The position numbers and the translations under genes are program-made. The notes beneath the pieces were generated by a model. That model saw only the letters and a program-made list of their open reading frames with translations. It was not told the DNA's origin and did not search any database. This document shows, piece by piece, positions 27,141 through 35,821 of a stretch of 64,000 nucleotides of DNA (positions within the stretch are counted from its first letter, which is position 1; every line of letters starts with the position of its first letter). The stretch comes from DAHUXT01 sp036378295. GTDB taxonomy: Bacteria > Chloroflexota > Ktedonobacteria > Ktedonobacterales > JADMIN01. The DNA is taken from NCBI GenBank assembly GCA_036378295.1, contig DASUWS010000016.1:1-64000 (forward strand), in the 5' to 3' direction.

Positions 27141-28205
27141 ATGTCCTGGCGTCGTTTTATAGCCACGTTCACCGTGCTGTTCACCGCGATAGTGACGCTC
27201 GCTGGCGTGATGAATGGTGCTCACGCATCTCCACAGACCACATTTCCACCACCTAAAGAAGGGCCGAAGGTCATTCTGGCCGATACGAGTATCGATGGCC
27301 CCGCCATCGCGACGACATATCACCCTGAAACGGTCCTGGCCTGGACGGGAACCGATGTGGCCCATCGCCTCAACGTGATGACGAGCAGCGACGGGTTACA
27401 GTATGGCAACAAACACATTTTGTCCGAGACGTCGTTGTGGCGCCCGGCTGTCGCGTTCATCGACACTGGCCGCGGCGCACCCTATGGCACAATCGTCCTG
27501 GCCTGGACGGGCACTGACAGACACCACACCCTGAATATCGCATTCATCAAGACACCAGAACTCACCGTCACCAGAAAGATCACCTTCTGGGGCGAGACGA
27601 GCTTCACCGCTCCGGCGCTGGCCACGATCAATGGCGATATCAACTCGGATGTCTACCTGTCGTGGGCCGGAACCGATTACGCGCACACGCCCAACGTGCT
27701 GCATATGGCGACCAACCCTGAGACGTTTGACAAGCATATTCTCTGGGGATGGAGCAGCATCTCGCGACCAAGCCTCTCCACCGATCCGTCATCCTACAGC
27801 ACCAGTGCGCTGATTCTCTCCTGGACGGGAACCAACAACCGGATCTACTGTGCGACCACGACTGACAAGGTGCATTGGACGATGGCAGATGGCTCGCCAC
27901 TGAGCCAGAAAAGCGCCTGGGCGCCGAGCATGATCGGCTTCTACGCGCCTGGCCTGCCGACGCACTGGCTCGCCTGGACGGGAAGCGGCACCACCAGTAC
28001 TCGCGACCTGAACGTGCAGTACACGCAGAACTATCCCGCCTGGAGCGATGCCAACAGCACGGCGACATTAGATGAAACGGCCATCTCAAGCCCAGCACTG
28101 ACCTACAATGGCGATAGCACCACTGGCGAGGTGCTCATCGCGTGGACCGGAACCGACTACCATCATCACCTGAATGTCGCCGCCGTTACGATGGCGAGCC
28201 ATTAA
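27141..28205 (+). CDS. Secreted six-repeat protein, probable six-bladed beta-propeller
   Basis: 354 residues. A signal peptide (MSWRRFIATFTVLFTAIVT) has a likely cleavage site after AHA at residue 29. The mature part has six repeats of about 53 residues, each ending in a version of AWTGTDxxHxLN (residues 66, 120, 173, 226, 277 and 333) and beginning with an ETSxxxPA-like strand. Regular repeats of this length and composition suggest a six-bladed beta-propeller, perhaps carbohydrate-binding; no catalytic residues could be assigned. GGAGG seven bases before ATG 27141 decides the start over in-frame starts at 27063 and 27117. It is monocistronic, with a 13-bp inverted repeat after the stop. Confidence 0.78.
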   Translation: MSWRRFIATFTVLFTAIVTLAGVMNGAHASPQTTFPPPKEGPKVILADTSIDGPAIATTYHPETVLAWTGTDVAHRLNVMTSSDGLQYGNKHILSETSLWRPAVAFIDTGRGAPYGTIVLAWTGTDRHHTLNIAFIKTPELTVTRKITFWGETSFTAPALATINGDINSDVYLSWAGTDYAHTPNVLHMATNPETFDKHILWGWSSISRPSLSTDPSSYSTSALILSWTGTNNRIYCATTTDKVHWTMADGSPLSQKSAWAPSMIGFYAPGLPTHWLAWTGSGTTSTRDLNVQYTQNYPAWSDANSTATLDETAISSPALTYNGDSTTGEVLIAWTGTDYHHHLNVAAVTMASH

Positions 28206-28242
28206 GCTCCACGGCCAGTAGAGTGCAACAGAGTGAAATAAC

Positions 28243-28288
28243 GGTGGCTGCCGCGGCACACATGGAAACCAACAACGCGGCAGCCACC
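28243..28288. terminator. Terminator-like inverted repeat after the repeat-protein gene
   Basis: GGTGGCTGCCGCG at 28243-28255 pairs perfectly with CGCGGCAGCCACC at 28276-28288 around a 20-nt loop, 38 bp after the stop. No T tract follows. The rest of the gap to 28464 shows nothing else. Confidence 0.55.
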
Positions 28289-28463
28289 AGAGATATGCAG
28301 CCACAGCCAACGGCGCCTACCCAGACGGCGCGCGGAGGTAGTGCCGTCCTCGAACGGATGGCGATGGCCCGGTGCTCATTGGGATGCTTGCCCGGTCTCC
28401 ATTGTCTCAGGATGGTGTTTCGCGATTTCGCGCATACGAAGCTCCAGCCACCCCTCGATCCAA

Positions 28464-29480
28464 CTAGCCGGTTAAGTGCATGGCATCCGAAACATCATGA
28501 TGAATGAGGCGCGCAAAGAACGCCTTCAGCGGAATCTTCGACTGCGCCACGCGCAAGGCGAGTGCGCGAAGTCCCGCATCAAATGCTTCTTTCTCTCCTC
28601 CTCGTCCCATGCGCTGCAATGTCTCGGCCTTGCCCTGCCAAGCATAGGAATTACCAGGCGCGATCTCAATGGCACGTTCATAGGCTGCCAGAGCCTCTAC
28701 ATCACGCCCCGCCTGCAACAAAGCTGATCCTTTGCTGATCCAGGAGAGTGGATCAGTGTTTTCAAGGGCCAGGGTCCGGTCAAACACGTCGAGGGCTTCA
28801 TCAATGCGCCCTAGCCCTTGCAGGGCGATTCCCTTGTCCTGTAAGGTGCGTGCTAGCTGGCCGCCGATTTGGAGCGCTCGGTCGAACGCTTGCAGGGCCT
28901 CTGGGAAACGCTTGAGCGCATTCAGCGTCTCCCCTTGTCCAAGCAAGGCAGGAGCGAAATGTGGATCGAGCGCCAGAGCACGTCCATATGCACTAAGCGC
29001 TTGTTCGTGGTGATGTGCCCAACGATACGCTTCTGAGATATTGTACCAGGCAGCGATATACTCTGGATCCAGAGCGACCGCTCGCCGCCACGCGAGAAGT
29101 GCCTCCCGTCTTCGCTGCATGCTGAGCAGGGCGACTCCTTTCGCATTCCATGCTGGAGCCGAGTTTGGAGCAATTGCGAGCGCCTGTTCGGCTGCCTGCA
29201 GGGCCTCGGCTTTGCGCTGCAGGCGCGTGAGCGCGCAACTCATGTTCACCCAGGCAGTCGCAAATCGAGGATCGAGGGCAATTGCTCGACGATAGGCCGC
29301 CAGCGCCTCCTCATCGTGCTCCAGATTGCTGAGCATGTCCGCATAATTCGTCCACGCACGAGCATTATTTGGATCACGCGCAAGCGCTTGTTCAAATGCC
29401 TCCAGCGTTTCCGCTTCTTGCTCGTGGACGCTCAACGCCTCGTGAACATCATCCCACAGTGGCTGATTATCCTGACTCAT
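28464..29480 (-). CDS. Tetratricopeptide repeat protein
   Basis: 338 residues made of about eight consecutive 34-residue TPR units (ALARDPNNARAWTNYADMLS, AIALDPRFATAWVNMSCALT, and so on to AIEIAPGNSYAWQGKAETL), with a short unrelated C-terminal cap. There is no signal peptide or membrane helix, so it is cytosolic. TPR superhelices scaffold protein complexes; the partner is unknown. GGAGG five bases before ATG 29480 sets the start. It lies 65 bp downstream of the ROK kinase gene on the same strand and may be co-transcribed with it. Confidence 0.88.
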   Translation of the reverse strand: MSQDNQPLWDDVHEALSVHEQEAETLEAFEQALARDPNNARAWTNYADMLSNLEHDEEALAAYRRAIALDPRFATAWVNMSCALTRLQRKAEALQAAEQALAIAPNSAPAWNAKGVALLSMQRRREALLAWRRAVALDPEYIAAWYNISEAYRWAHHHEQALSAYGRALALDPHFAPALLGQGETLNALKRFPEALQAFDRALQIGGQLARTLQDKGIALQGLGRIDEALDVFDRTLALENTDPLSWISKGSALLQAGRDVEALAAYERAIEIAPGNSYAWQGKAETLQRMGRGGEKEAFDAGLRALALRVAQSKIPLKAFFARLIHHDVSDAMHLTG

Positions 29481-29545
29481 CAGGTCCTCCTGCCGAACAC
29501 CTGAATATGCTTGGCATCGACAGAATATGTAGCTAACTTCCAATG

Positions 29546-30523
29546 CTAGAGGCAGAGCGCCGCCGCACCGATGACCCCCGCCTCACGCCCTGCCGACGCA
29601 AGCCGGATGTCGAGGTGGCGCGTGAACGGGAGCCGCGCCCGGTCGCGCACCTCAGCTCGGAGCGGCGCGAGCAGCATCTCCCCCGCCTGTGTCAGCCCGC
29701 CGCCCAGTACGACACGCTCCAGATCGAGCAGGTTGGCAGCGTCTACGATGCCGCGCGCCAGGGCGACACCCGCATCGCGCATCAACTCCTGGGCGAATGC
29801 GTCACCGCTGCCCGCCGCCTGAACGATGGCCTCGCCCGTCAGCGCACCATCAGGCAACGCCGCCAGCCTCGTCGCTATCCCATCATCTATCCCCGCCCGC
29901 GCACGCGCCACCAGTCCCGTCCCGGACGCGTACGCGGTCAGGCAGCCGATAGCGCCACAGGAGCAGCGCGGCCCCTCCGCCGAGACGATGGTATGGCCGA
30001 TATGGCCCGCGTTGCCCGTCGCGCCATGAAACACGCGGCCATCCACCACAATTCCGCCGCCAACACCGGTCGAGACGACGATGCCGAGCATACAGCGCGT
30101 GCCGCGTCCCGCGCCAAAGAGCGCCTCGCCAAGCGCGAACGCGTTGGCATCATTATCCAGCGTGACAGGCAGTCCAAGCGCCGCCGCGAGCCGCTCACGC
30201 AAGGGGAAAGACTGCCAGGAAGGGATGAAGAGCGGCGAGACGATGCCATCAGGATAGATCATCGGCCCGCCACAGCCGACCCCCGCCGCGACCGCCTGGC
30301 CCCTGTAACCATCCAAGGCACGTTCAGCGACCGCGACGACGAAATCGAGCAGCGCGCCGGAATCAGCATCCTGTGGCGTCGGCTGCGCGTGGAAGGAGAG
30401 CGCGTGCCCATCGGCGGTGACGACGCCTGCCGCCGTCTTGGTCCCGCCAATGTCAATGCCGAGCACGAGCGAGCGGTCGTCTCTGGTGATGTCAGGCAAT
30501 TCGTCAGCGGACGGCGACTTCAT
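29546..30523 (-). CDS. ROK family sugar kinase (glucokinase-like)
   Basis: 325 residues. Phosphate-1 motif LGIDIGGTKTAAGVV lies near residue 21, followed by the substrate loop VTLDNDANAFALGEALFG and phosphate-2 VVSTGVGGGIVVDG. The zinc-binding signature CSCGAIGCL of ROK kinases and repressors is present. No helix-turn-helix precedes the fold, so it is a kinase rather than a ROK repressor. It probably phosphorylates glucose or an amino sugar with ATP. ATG 30523 follows GGGGAG; the open frame extends 75 codons further without homology. The TPR gene lies downstream. Confidence 0.9.
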   Translation of the reverse strand: MKSPSADELPDITRDDRSLVLGIDIGGTKTAAGVVTADGHALSFHAQPTPQDADSGALLDFVVAVAERALDGYRGQAVAAGVGCGGPMIYPDGIVSPLFIPSWQSFPLRERLAAALGLPVTLDNDANAFALGEALFGAGRGTRCMLGIVVSTGVGGGIVVDGRVFHGATGNAGHIGHTIVSAEGPRCSCGAIGCLTAYASGTGLVARARAGIDDGIATRLAALPDGALTGEAIVQAAGSGDAFAQELMRDAGVALARGIVDAANLLDLERVVLGGGLTQAGEMLLAPLRAEVRDRARLPFTRHLDIRLASAGREAGVIGAAALCL

Positions 30524-30843
30524 GTGCGCGTCTCCCCCCTTGCACGCGATCGATCTCTTGATCCGGTCGATCCAGTAGAATCTTCGAGCCACATCGAGTG
30601 AGAAGGCTGTCCCATTCATCCATACCGTTCCATGGAGGCAGTATAGCGCGCACAGTTCCTCGCTTGCCCGATGAGCGGGCATGTGTTTTGCTGACCATGA
30701 GCGGAGTGGCAGAGTCTTGACACACTGGCGACACTCGCCTATGCTCAATGACGCCCTGCCGGGTTGCCAGTGAGGCGGGCCTCGCCGTTGAGGCCGCAGC
30801 AGACCCGCAAGACGATGCGCGAGGGTAGAGAGGATGTGAGCCT
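30524..30843. other. Divergent intergenic region, ROK kinase and plsY
   Basis: 320 bp that should hold the promoters for both flanking genes. No convincing -10/-35 pair, operator or RNA element was identified. Confidence 0.35.
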
Positions 30844-31506
30844 ATGTCCGCGATGGAGATTGTCCTGCGTATGGGTGGGGCCGCTCTGGCGGGCTACCTG
30901 CTCGGCTCCATCCCATTCGGCGTGCTCGCCGGACACATCTTCGGCAACCGCGACCCGCGCGAATTCGGCAGCGGCAAGACCGGCGCTACGAACGTCCTGC
31001 GCACGCTTGGGCCGGGGCCTGCGGCGTTTGTTGTGGTGGGTGACGTGCTCAAAGGCATGGCTTCGGTGTTGCTGGCGCGGTACGTCTTCTTCGGTGGCAC
31101 ATCCGACCCGACACTCCAGGCGACCGCGGAGGCGCTGGCGGGATTCTGCGCGATCCTTGGGCACAACTACTCGGTCTTCATCGGGTTCAAGGGGGGGCGC
31201 GGCGTGCTGACGGGCGCGGGAGCGATGGTAATCATGGCGCCCTTCACCACGCTCATCGGCTTTATCTGCGCGGTCGTGCCGATCGCTATCACACGCTACG
31301 TCTCGCTCGGCTCCATTCTTGGCGCCGCTGGCAGCATCGTGGCCGAGTTCGTTCTGCTCGTCACACAGCACGACTCGCTGCCCCACTTCCTCTTCATTCT
31401 GGTGGGCGGCGTGATCATCATCGTCTCGCACAAGGACAATATTGACCGGCTGCTCAAAGGCACCGAGCGCAAGCTCGGTCAGCCCGCACATCCCGTCGCC
31501 GGTTGA
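30844..31506 (+). CDS. plsY: Acyl-phosphate:glycerol-3-phosphate acyltransferase PlsY
   Basis: 220 residues with about five to six membrane segments. The three PlsY signatures are visible: GYLLGSIPFGVLAG, then GSGKTGATNVLRTLG (usually GSGNxGATN), and GFKGGRGVLTGAG. PlsY acylates glycerol-3-phosphate with acyl-phosphate as the first step of phospholipid synthesis at the inner membrane. Its stop lies 6 bp from the convergent pgsA stop, so two phospholipid genes face each other. The start could also be ATG 30853. Confidence 0.93.
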   Translation: MSAMEIVLRMGGAALAGYLLGSIPFGVLAGHIFGNRDPREFGSGKTGATNVLRTLGPGPAAFVVVGDVLKGMASVLLARYVFFGGTSDPTLQATAEALAGFCAILGHNYSVFIGFKGGRGVLTGAGAMVIMAPFTTLIGFICAVVPIAITRYVSLGSILGAAGSIVAEFVLLVTQHDSLPHFLFILVGGVIIIVSHKDNIDRLLKGTERKLGQPAHPVAG

Positions 31507-31512
31507 CTGCTG

Positions 31513-32127
31513 CTAGCTGCTCTGAGCCGCCGGGCCGATGATAACGCTCCATCCACCGCGCAGGTACTCGACAGCGGAGAAGATCGTCCAGATCACCGCC
31601 AGCAGCAGGACGATATCCGAGGCGACCAGCAAGTAATCCGCGAAGTTTCCGGGCGTGCCGCCCGTGCTCAGGCCGAGAGGGAACGCGGTTTGCCCGCCGA
31701 GGCCCGTCGCCAGAAGAATGCCGCCGATCGAAAGCAGTGTCAATAGTGTCTTCTGCTTGCCCCAGCGTCCAGCCGGAATCACGACCCCACGTGCCGCCGC
31801 GAACGAACGCAGCCCCGAGACGAGAAACTCGCGCGCGACGATCACAATGACAATCCACGCGGGCACGAATCCGACCTGGACCAGCGCGATCAGCGCGGCG
31901 GAAACAAACACCTTGTCAGCCGTTAGATCGAGGAAGACGCCCAGATTCGAGACGAGATGGTAGCGCCTCGCCAGGCGCCCGTCTATGGTATCGGTGACCG
32001 AGCCAAGCACGAAGAGCGCCGTAGCCACCAGAAGCGCCCAGGGCTCTTTCAGCAGAATCAGGATCACGAGTGGAATCGTCGCCAGTAGCCGGGCGACACT
32101 CAGGATATTGGGCAGGTTGCGCACCAT
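31513..32127 (-). CDS. pgsA: CDP-diacylglycerol--glycerol-3-phosphate 3-phosphatidyltransferase
   Basis: 204 residues with about five membrane helices. It starts MVRNLPNILSVARLLATIP, typical of PgsA. The CDP-alcohol phosphotransferase motif DxxDGxxARxxxxxxxxGxxxDxxxD is complete from DTIDGRLARR through LGVFLDLTADK. It makes phosphatidylglycerol phosphate in the inner membrane. GGAG lies four bases before ATG 32127. It converges on plsY. Confidence 0.93.
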   Translation of the reverse strand: MVRNLPNILSVARLLATIPLVILILLKEPWALLVATALFVLGSVTDTIDGRLARRYHLVSNLGVFLDLTADKVFVSAALIALVQVGFVPAWIVIVIVAREFLVSGLRSFAAARGVVIPAGRWGKQKTLLTLLSIGGILLATGLGGQTAFPLGLSTGGTPGNFADYLLVASDIVLLLAVIWTIFSAVEYLRGGWSVIIGPAAQSS

Positions 32128-32361
32128 ATTCTCCGAACTTTTGTTGATGGGTGTTTCATAATGTCGGGATGGTCGTTATTGCGCTGGCTCTGATCAGGAG
32201 TGTAAGCGATTGGCCAGAGGCCTAGCAAGTCACTGCCAACTGTACGCGCCGTGTGCTTGCGAGTTGTATTCCCTCATCAGCTATAGTATGTCATGGCAGA
32301 AAGCCGTGTGCGTCCTGGATAGCGCCCGGCAGATACGGCAATAGAGAGGACATCGCACGCT

Positions 32362-33156
32362 ATGGCTATGGGCGCTGGCACCGGTGTCGCGGCAGCCGCC
32401 ATGCAAGACAACCGAGAGCGGAAAGACCCAACAGTTGCGCCGCAGATCACCATTCTCGCGGAAGATGACGCTATCCTCGCGGTAGCGAAGCCCGCTGGCC
32501 TCGTCGTGCATCCGGCGTATCGGCATCCCGATGGCACGCTCACCGATGCAGTCTTTGCTTATGCTGACCGCTCAGGCCGGCCGCGACCCTGGCTGCTCCA
32601 CCGGCTCGATCGTGAGACATCAGGCGTTGTGCTCTTCGCCCGCACCGAGCAGGCGCGCCGGGCGCTCGTGCGCCAGTTTCAACAGCGCCAGATCACCAAG
32701 CGCTACCTGGCGATTGCCAGCGGGCGACTCCCGGCACAGGGCAATATGGTCGACGCCCCACTTCGCCGCGACCCGGATGACCGGCGGCGAGTCATCATCT
32801 CGCCCGAGGGCAAGCCAGCGCGCACACGCTATCAGGTACTCGCCACGCAGGGCGACTTTTCGCTGGTCCTGGCGGAACCGCTCACCGGGCGCACACACCA
32901 GATACGCGCGCATCTGACACACCTGGGCGCGCCACTCGCTGGCGACACCGTGTATGGCGGCATGCATGGCGACGCGTCGACGACAGCCAGCGCGGCGGCC
33001 ATAGCACGCACGCAACTACACGCCTGGGAACTCATCTTCCACCATCCGGCGACGGGCACCCCATACACGGTGCGCGCGCCGATTCCAGACGATATGCGCG
33101 CGGCGCTGGACGCGCTCGGGCTGCGCAGTGGCATACCATCACCGGATCGTTCGTGA
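32362..33156 (+). CDS. RluA-family pseudouridine synthase
   Basis: 264 residues. Catalytic Asp83 lies in HRLDRETSGVVLFA. Other RluA landmarks are VAKPAGLVVHPA, ITKRYLAIASGRL, EPLTGRTHQIRAHL and GAPLAGDTVYGG. There is no N-terminal S4 domain, unlike RluD and RluC. It isomerises uridine in rRNA or tRNA; the target site is unknown. The exact start is unclear: ATG 32362, 32368 and 32401 are all in frame and none has a good ribosome binding site. It heads a plus-strand series with the deacetylase and nnr. Confidence 0.9.
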   Translation: MAMGAGTGVAAAAMQDNRERKDPTVAPQITILAEDDAILAVAKPAGLVVHPAYRHPDGTLTDAVFAYADRSGRPRPWLLHRLDRETSGVVLFARTEQARRALVRQFQQRQITKRYLAIASGRLPAQGNMVDAPLRRDPDDRRRVIISPEGKPARTRYQVLATQGDFSLVLAEPLTGRTHQIRAHLTHLGAPLAGDTVYGGMHGDASTTASAAAIARTQLHAWELIFHHPATGTPYTVRAPIPDDMRAALDALGLRSGIPSPDRS

Positions 33157-33216
33157 GAAACTCGCGACGTAAGCCGCCGATTTCAGGCATGTATCAGGCA
33201 TGTATAAGGGGGTAAC

Positions 33217-34023
33217 GTGGAACTCACATCACTCGACCAGATCAACCAGCAATACCGTCAGGTGTATTTTCAGCCACACTTCGACGATGCCGTGCTTTCC
33301 TGTGGTGGCTCGATAGCCCTGCAAACGGCGACCGGCAATCGCGTGCTGGTGGTCACTGTCTTCGGCGGTATCCCAGCGGCTGGCGCGCGCATCAGCTCCT
33401 TTGCGTCCCAGACGCTCCAGCAGATGGGGCTTTCCACGGACCCGGCTGAGGCAACCCGCCAGCGTCGCGCCGAAGACCAGGCGGCAGTAGAATCGCTCGG
33501 TGCTGACGTCCTCTGGCTCGACTACCTGGATGCCATCTTCCGTGGCAATCCAGCCTACTACCAGGGTGATGATGCGCTCTTTGGGAATGTCAATCCCGCG
33601 GACCTCTCGCTCGATGAGGAGCTGGCTGGAGTCTTTCTCGCCATCCATGAGCGCGCTCCGCTCGCCGCGCTCTACGCTCCGCTGGGCATCGGTCACCATG
33701 TAGATCATCAGCTCTGCTGTTCAGCGGCGGACCGCCTGGCGCAGCGCAAGCTGAATGTCAAATTCTACGAAGATTTCCCGTACGTCACCAATAGCGGCGC
33801 GCTCACCGCCCGCCAGCGGGAACTGAACATCACGATGGAGGCCGAGATGGTCGAGATTTCCGGGGTCAGCCGGCCAAAAGAGGAGGCCGTCGCGCTCTAT
33901 CGCAGCCAGCTGCCCGGACTCTTCGGGTCGGGAGACCAGATGATCAGGGCCCTCAACGGCTATAGCAGCTCGATTCGCAAAACGCAGCCGGGTATCATGA
34001 TCGAGCGTTACTGGCGTTGGTAG
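33217..34023 (+). CDS. PIG-L/LmbE family deacetylase
   Basis: 268 residues. The zinc-site motif reads QPHFDDAVLSCGG at 19-31 where PHPDDE is usual, so the last acidic residue is Ala. The distal motif GIGHHVDHQ lies near residue 165. The family removes N-acetyl groups from sugars or related substrates such as GlcNAc-inositol. The start is GTG 33217, five bases after AGGGGG. A 10-bp direct repeat (AGGCATGTAT) occurs twice in the 60-bp upstream gap. nnr follows after 38 bp and may be co-transcribed. Confidence 0.85.
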   Translation: MELTSLDQINQQYRQVYFQPHFDDAVLSCGGSIALQTATGNRVLVVTVFGGIPAAGARISSFASQTLQQMGLSTDPAEATRQRRAEDQAAVESLGADVLWLDYLDAIFRGNPAYYQGDDALFGNVNPADLSLDEELAGVFLAIHERAPLAALYAPLGIGHHVDHQLCCSAADRLAQRKLNVKFYEDFPYVTNSGALTARQRELNITMEAEMVEISGVSRPKEEAVALYRSQLPGLFGSGDQMIRALNGYSSSIRKTQPGIMIERYWRW

Positions 34024-34061
34024 GCCATGCTGGCCGGATATTCGTCATGCGGGGGACACGT

Positions 34062-35603
34062 ATGAAGATCGTCACGGTCGCAGAGATGGTCGCGGTCGAG
34101 CAACAGGCCGAGCAGAAGTACGGACTCTCCTCGCCGATGCTGATGGAACACGCTGGGCGCAGTGTCGCCGAAGCGATTCAGGCACGGCTGGAGGGTGAGG
34201 TTGGCGGGTTGCGAGTGGTCGTGCTGGCCGGGCCAGGCAACAACGGTGGAGACGGGCGAGTCGCGGCACGCTATCTCAGCGAGTGGGGCGCGCGGGTCAC
34301 GGTCTACGACTGGAAGCGCGGCCAGATCGAAGCGGGCGGGCAGTCCACTCCAGTGGGCGAAGACCTCGGCGGGCTACACGGCGTGCTGGCCGAGGCGGAT
34401 GTCGTGCTGGACGCGATCCTCGGCACCGGGCACGCGCGCCCACTCGCCCCGACGATGGCAGCGGCGTTTGCGCTGGTCGCCGCCGAGCGCAAGCGCCGCC
34501 CTGACCTCTATGTCGTCGCCGTTGACCTCCCCAGCGGCCTCAACGCCGATACAGGCGAGGTGGACCCCGGGACGCTTGCGGCCGATCTCACCGTCACACT
34601 CGCCTTTCCCAAGGTGGGCTTGCTGCTCTTCCCCGGCGCATCCTATGTGGGCGAGCTGCAGGTTGGGAGTATCGGCCTGCCCGCCGAGATGCCGATTGCC
34701 GCCGGACTTGAGATGCTCGACAATGAGCTGATTGGCCCGCTGTTGCCGGCGCGTCCACTAGAGAGCAACAAGGGCACATTCGGCAAGGTACTGGCGCTGA
34801 GCGGCTCGCCACACTATATCGGCGCGGCATACCTAGTCTGTGGCGCAGCGGCGCGCAGCGGCGCGGGGCTGGTGACGCTGGCGACGGTTCCTGAGCTTGC
34901 GCCGTTCTACGCCACGATGCTGCCCGAGATCACCTACGCACCGCTGCCTCCCGAATCCGCGGAGCCTGAGGAGCGAGCGAAGGTTGTTCTCGACGCGCTG
35001 GATGGTTACCGCGCACTGGTGGTCGGGCCAGGGCTTGGGCAGTCACAGGCCACTGCCGCGCTGCTCGAACGCCTCTTTGCGGGGCTGTCGTCGCTCGCGC
35101 CGGAGAAACGCCCACATCTCATCGTGGACGCCGATGGACTGAACAATCTCGCGAAGCTCGATGCCTGGTGGCAGCGCCTGCCTCCCCAGACCATTCTGAC
35201 GCCACATCCGGGCGAGATGGCGCGGCTGCGCGGCGGGGCGGCGGTGTCAGGTGGCGGAGCGGACCGGCTGGCGGTAGTGCAAGAAGCGGCCCGCGCCTGG
35301 GGCCACGTGGTCGTACTCAAGGGCGCGTGTACGCTGATTGGGTCGCCCGATGGCTCTTTACGCATCAATGGCTCGCCCAATCCAGCGCTGGCATCAGCAG
35401 GAACGGGTGATGTCCTGGCCGGAACGATTGCGGGGCTGCTGGCGCAAGGAATGGAGCCGTATCCTGCCGCCTGCGCTGGGGTGTATCTGCACGCGCTGAC
35501 CGGGCTTCGGGTCAGCGCGCATCTCGGCAATGCCGGGCTGCTGGCGGGTGATTTGCTGCCAGAGCTGCCGCTAGCGCGGCATGACGTCCAGGGGGAGCGG
35601 TGA
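34062..35603 (+). CDS. nnr: Bifunctional NAD(P)H-hydrate repair enzyme
   Basis: 513 residues. The N-terminal YjeF epimerase domain (about 1-220; MLMEHAGRSVAEAI, VVVLAGPGNNGGDGRVAARY, VAVDLPSGLNADTGEV) is fused to the dehydratase domain (about 230-513; LTPHPGEMARL, then SAGTGDVLAGTIAGLL). The protein reverses hydration of NADH and NADPH: the epimerase interconverts the R and S hydrates and the kinase-fold domain dehydrates the S form. The GGGGGA before ATG 34062 sets the start. Confidence 0.95.
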   Translation: MKIVTVAEMVAVEQQAEQKYGLSSPMLMEHAGRSVAEAIQARLEGEVGGLRVVVLAGPGNNGGDGRVAARYLSEWGARVTVYDWKRGQIEAGGQSTPVGEDLGGLHGVLAEADVVLDAILGTGHARPLAPTMAAAFALVAAERKRRPDLYVVAVDLPSGLNADTGEVDPGTLAADLTVTLAFPKVGLLLFPGASYVGELQVGSIGLPAEMPIAAGLEMLDNELIGPLLPARPLESNKGTFGKVLALSGSPHYIGAAYLVCGAAARSGAGLVTLATVPELAPFYATMLPEITYAPLPPESAEPEERAKVVLDALDGYRALVVGPGLGQSQATAALLERLFAGLSSLAPEKRPHLIVDADGLNNLAKLDAWWQRLPPQTILTPHPGEMARLRGGAAVSGGGADRLAVVQEAARAWGHVVVLKGACTLIGSPDGSLRINGSPNPALASAGTGDVLAGTIAGLLAQGMEPYPAACAGVYLHALTGLRVSAHLGNAGLLAGDLLPELPLARHDVQGER

Positions 35604-35716
35604 GCGGCGCCGAGAGAAGGTACGAACCGATGAGAGACCGAGGGGCTAAGCTCATCAATAAGGGCCCATCAGTACTACTCTCTCGCCAGACACCAACAGA
35701 CTTTCTGGGATGATAG

Positions 35717-35725
35717 TGCTATACT
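35717..35725 (+). promoter_or_regulatory. Extended -10 promoter of the FHA gene
   Basis: TGCTATACT fits TGnTAnnnT and lies about 100 bp before ATG 35822. No strong -35 was seen. Confidence 0.45.
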
Positions 35726-35821
35726 TGCTGCGTGATGCCACGTCACCGTATAGCCTTGGTGTGCGAACGGCGCAAGCGGGCAGAGGACGCGCTTCTGCCG
35801 GATGCCCTACTGGAGAGCATG

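Noticed and set aside
29543..30601. 352-residue plus-strand open frame
   Set aside because: Antisense to the ROK kinase gene, very Arg-rich, no ribosome binding site or family features.
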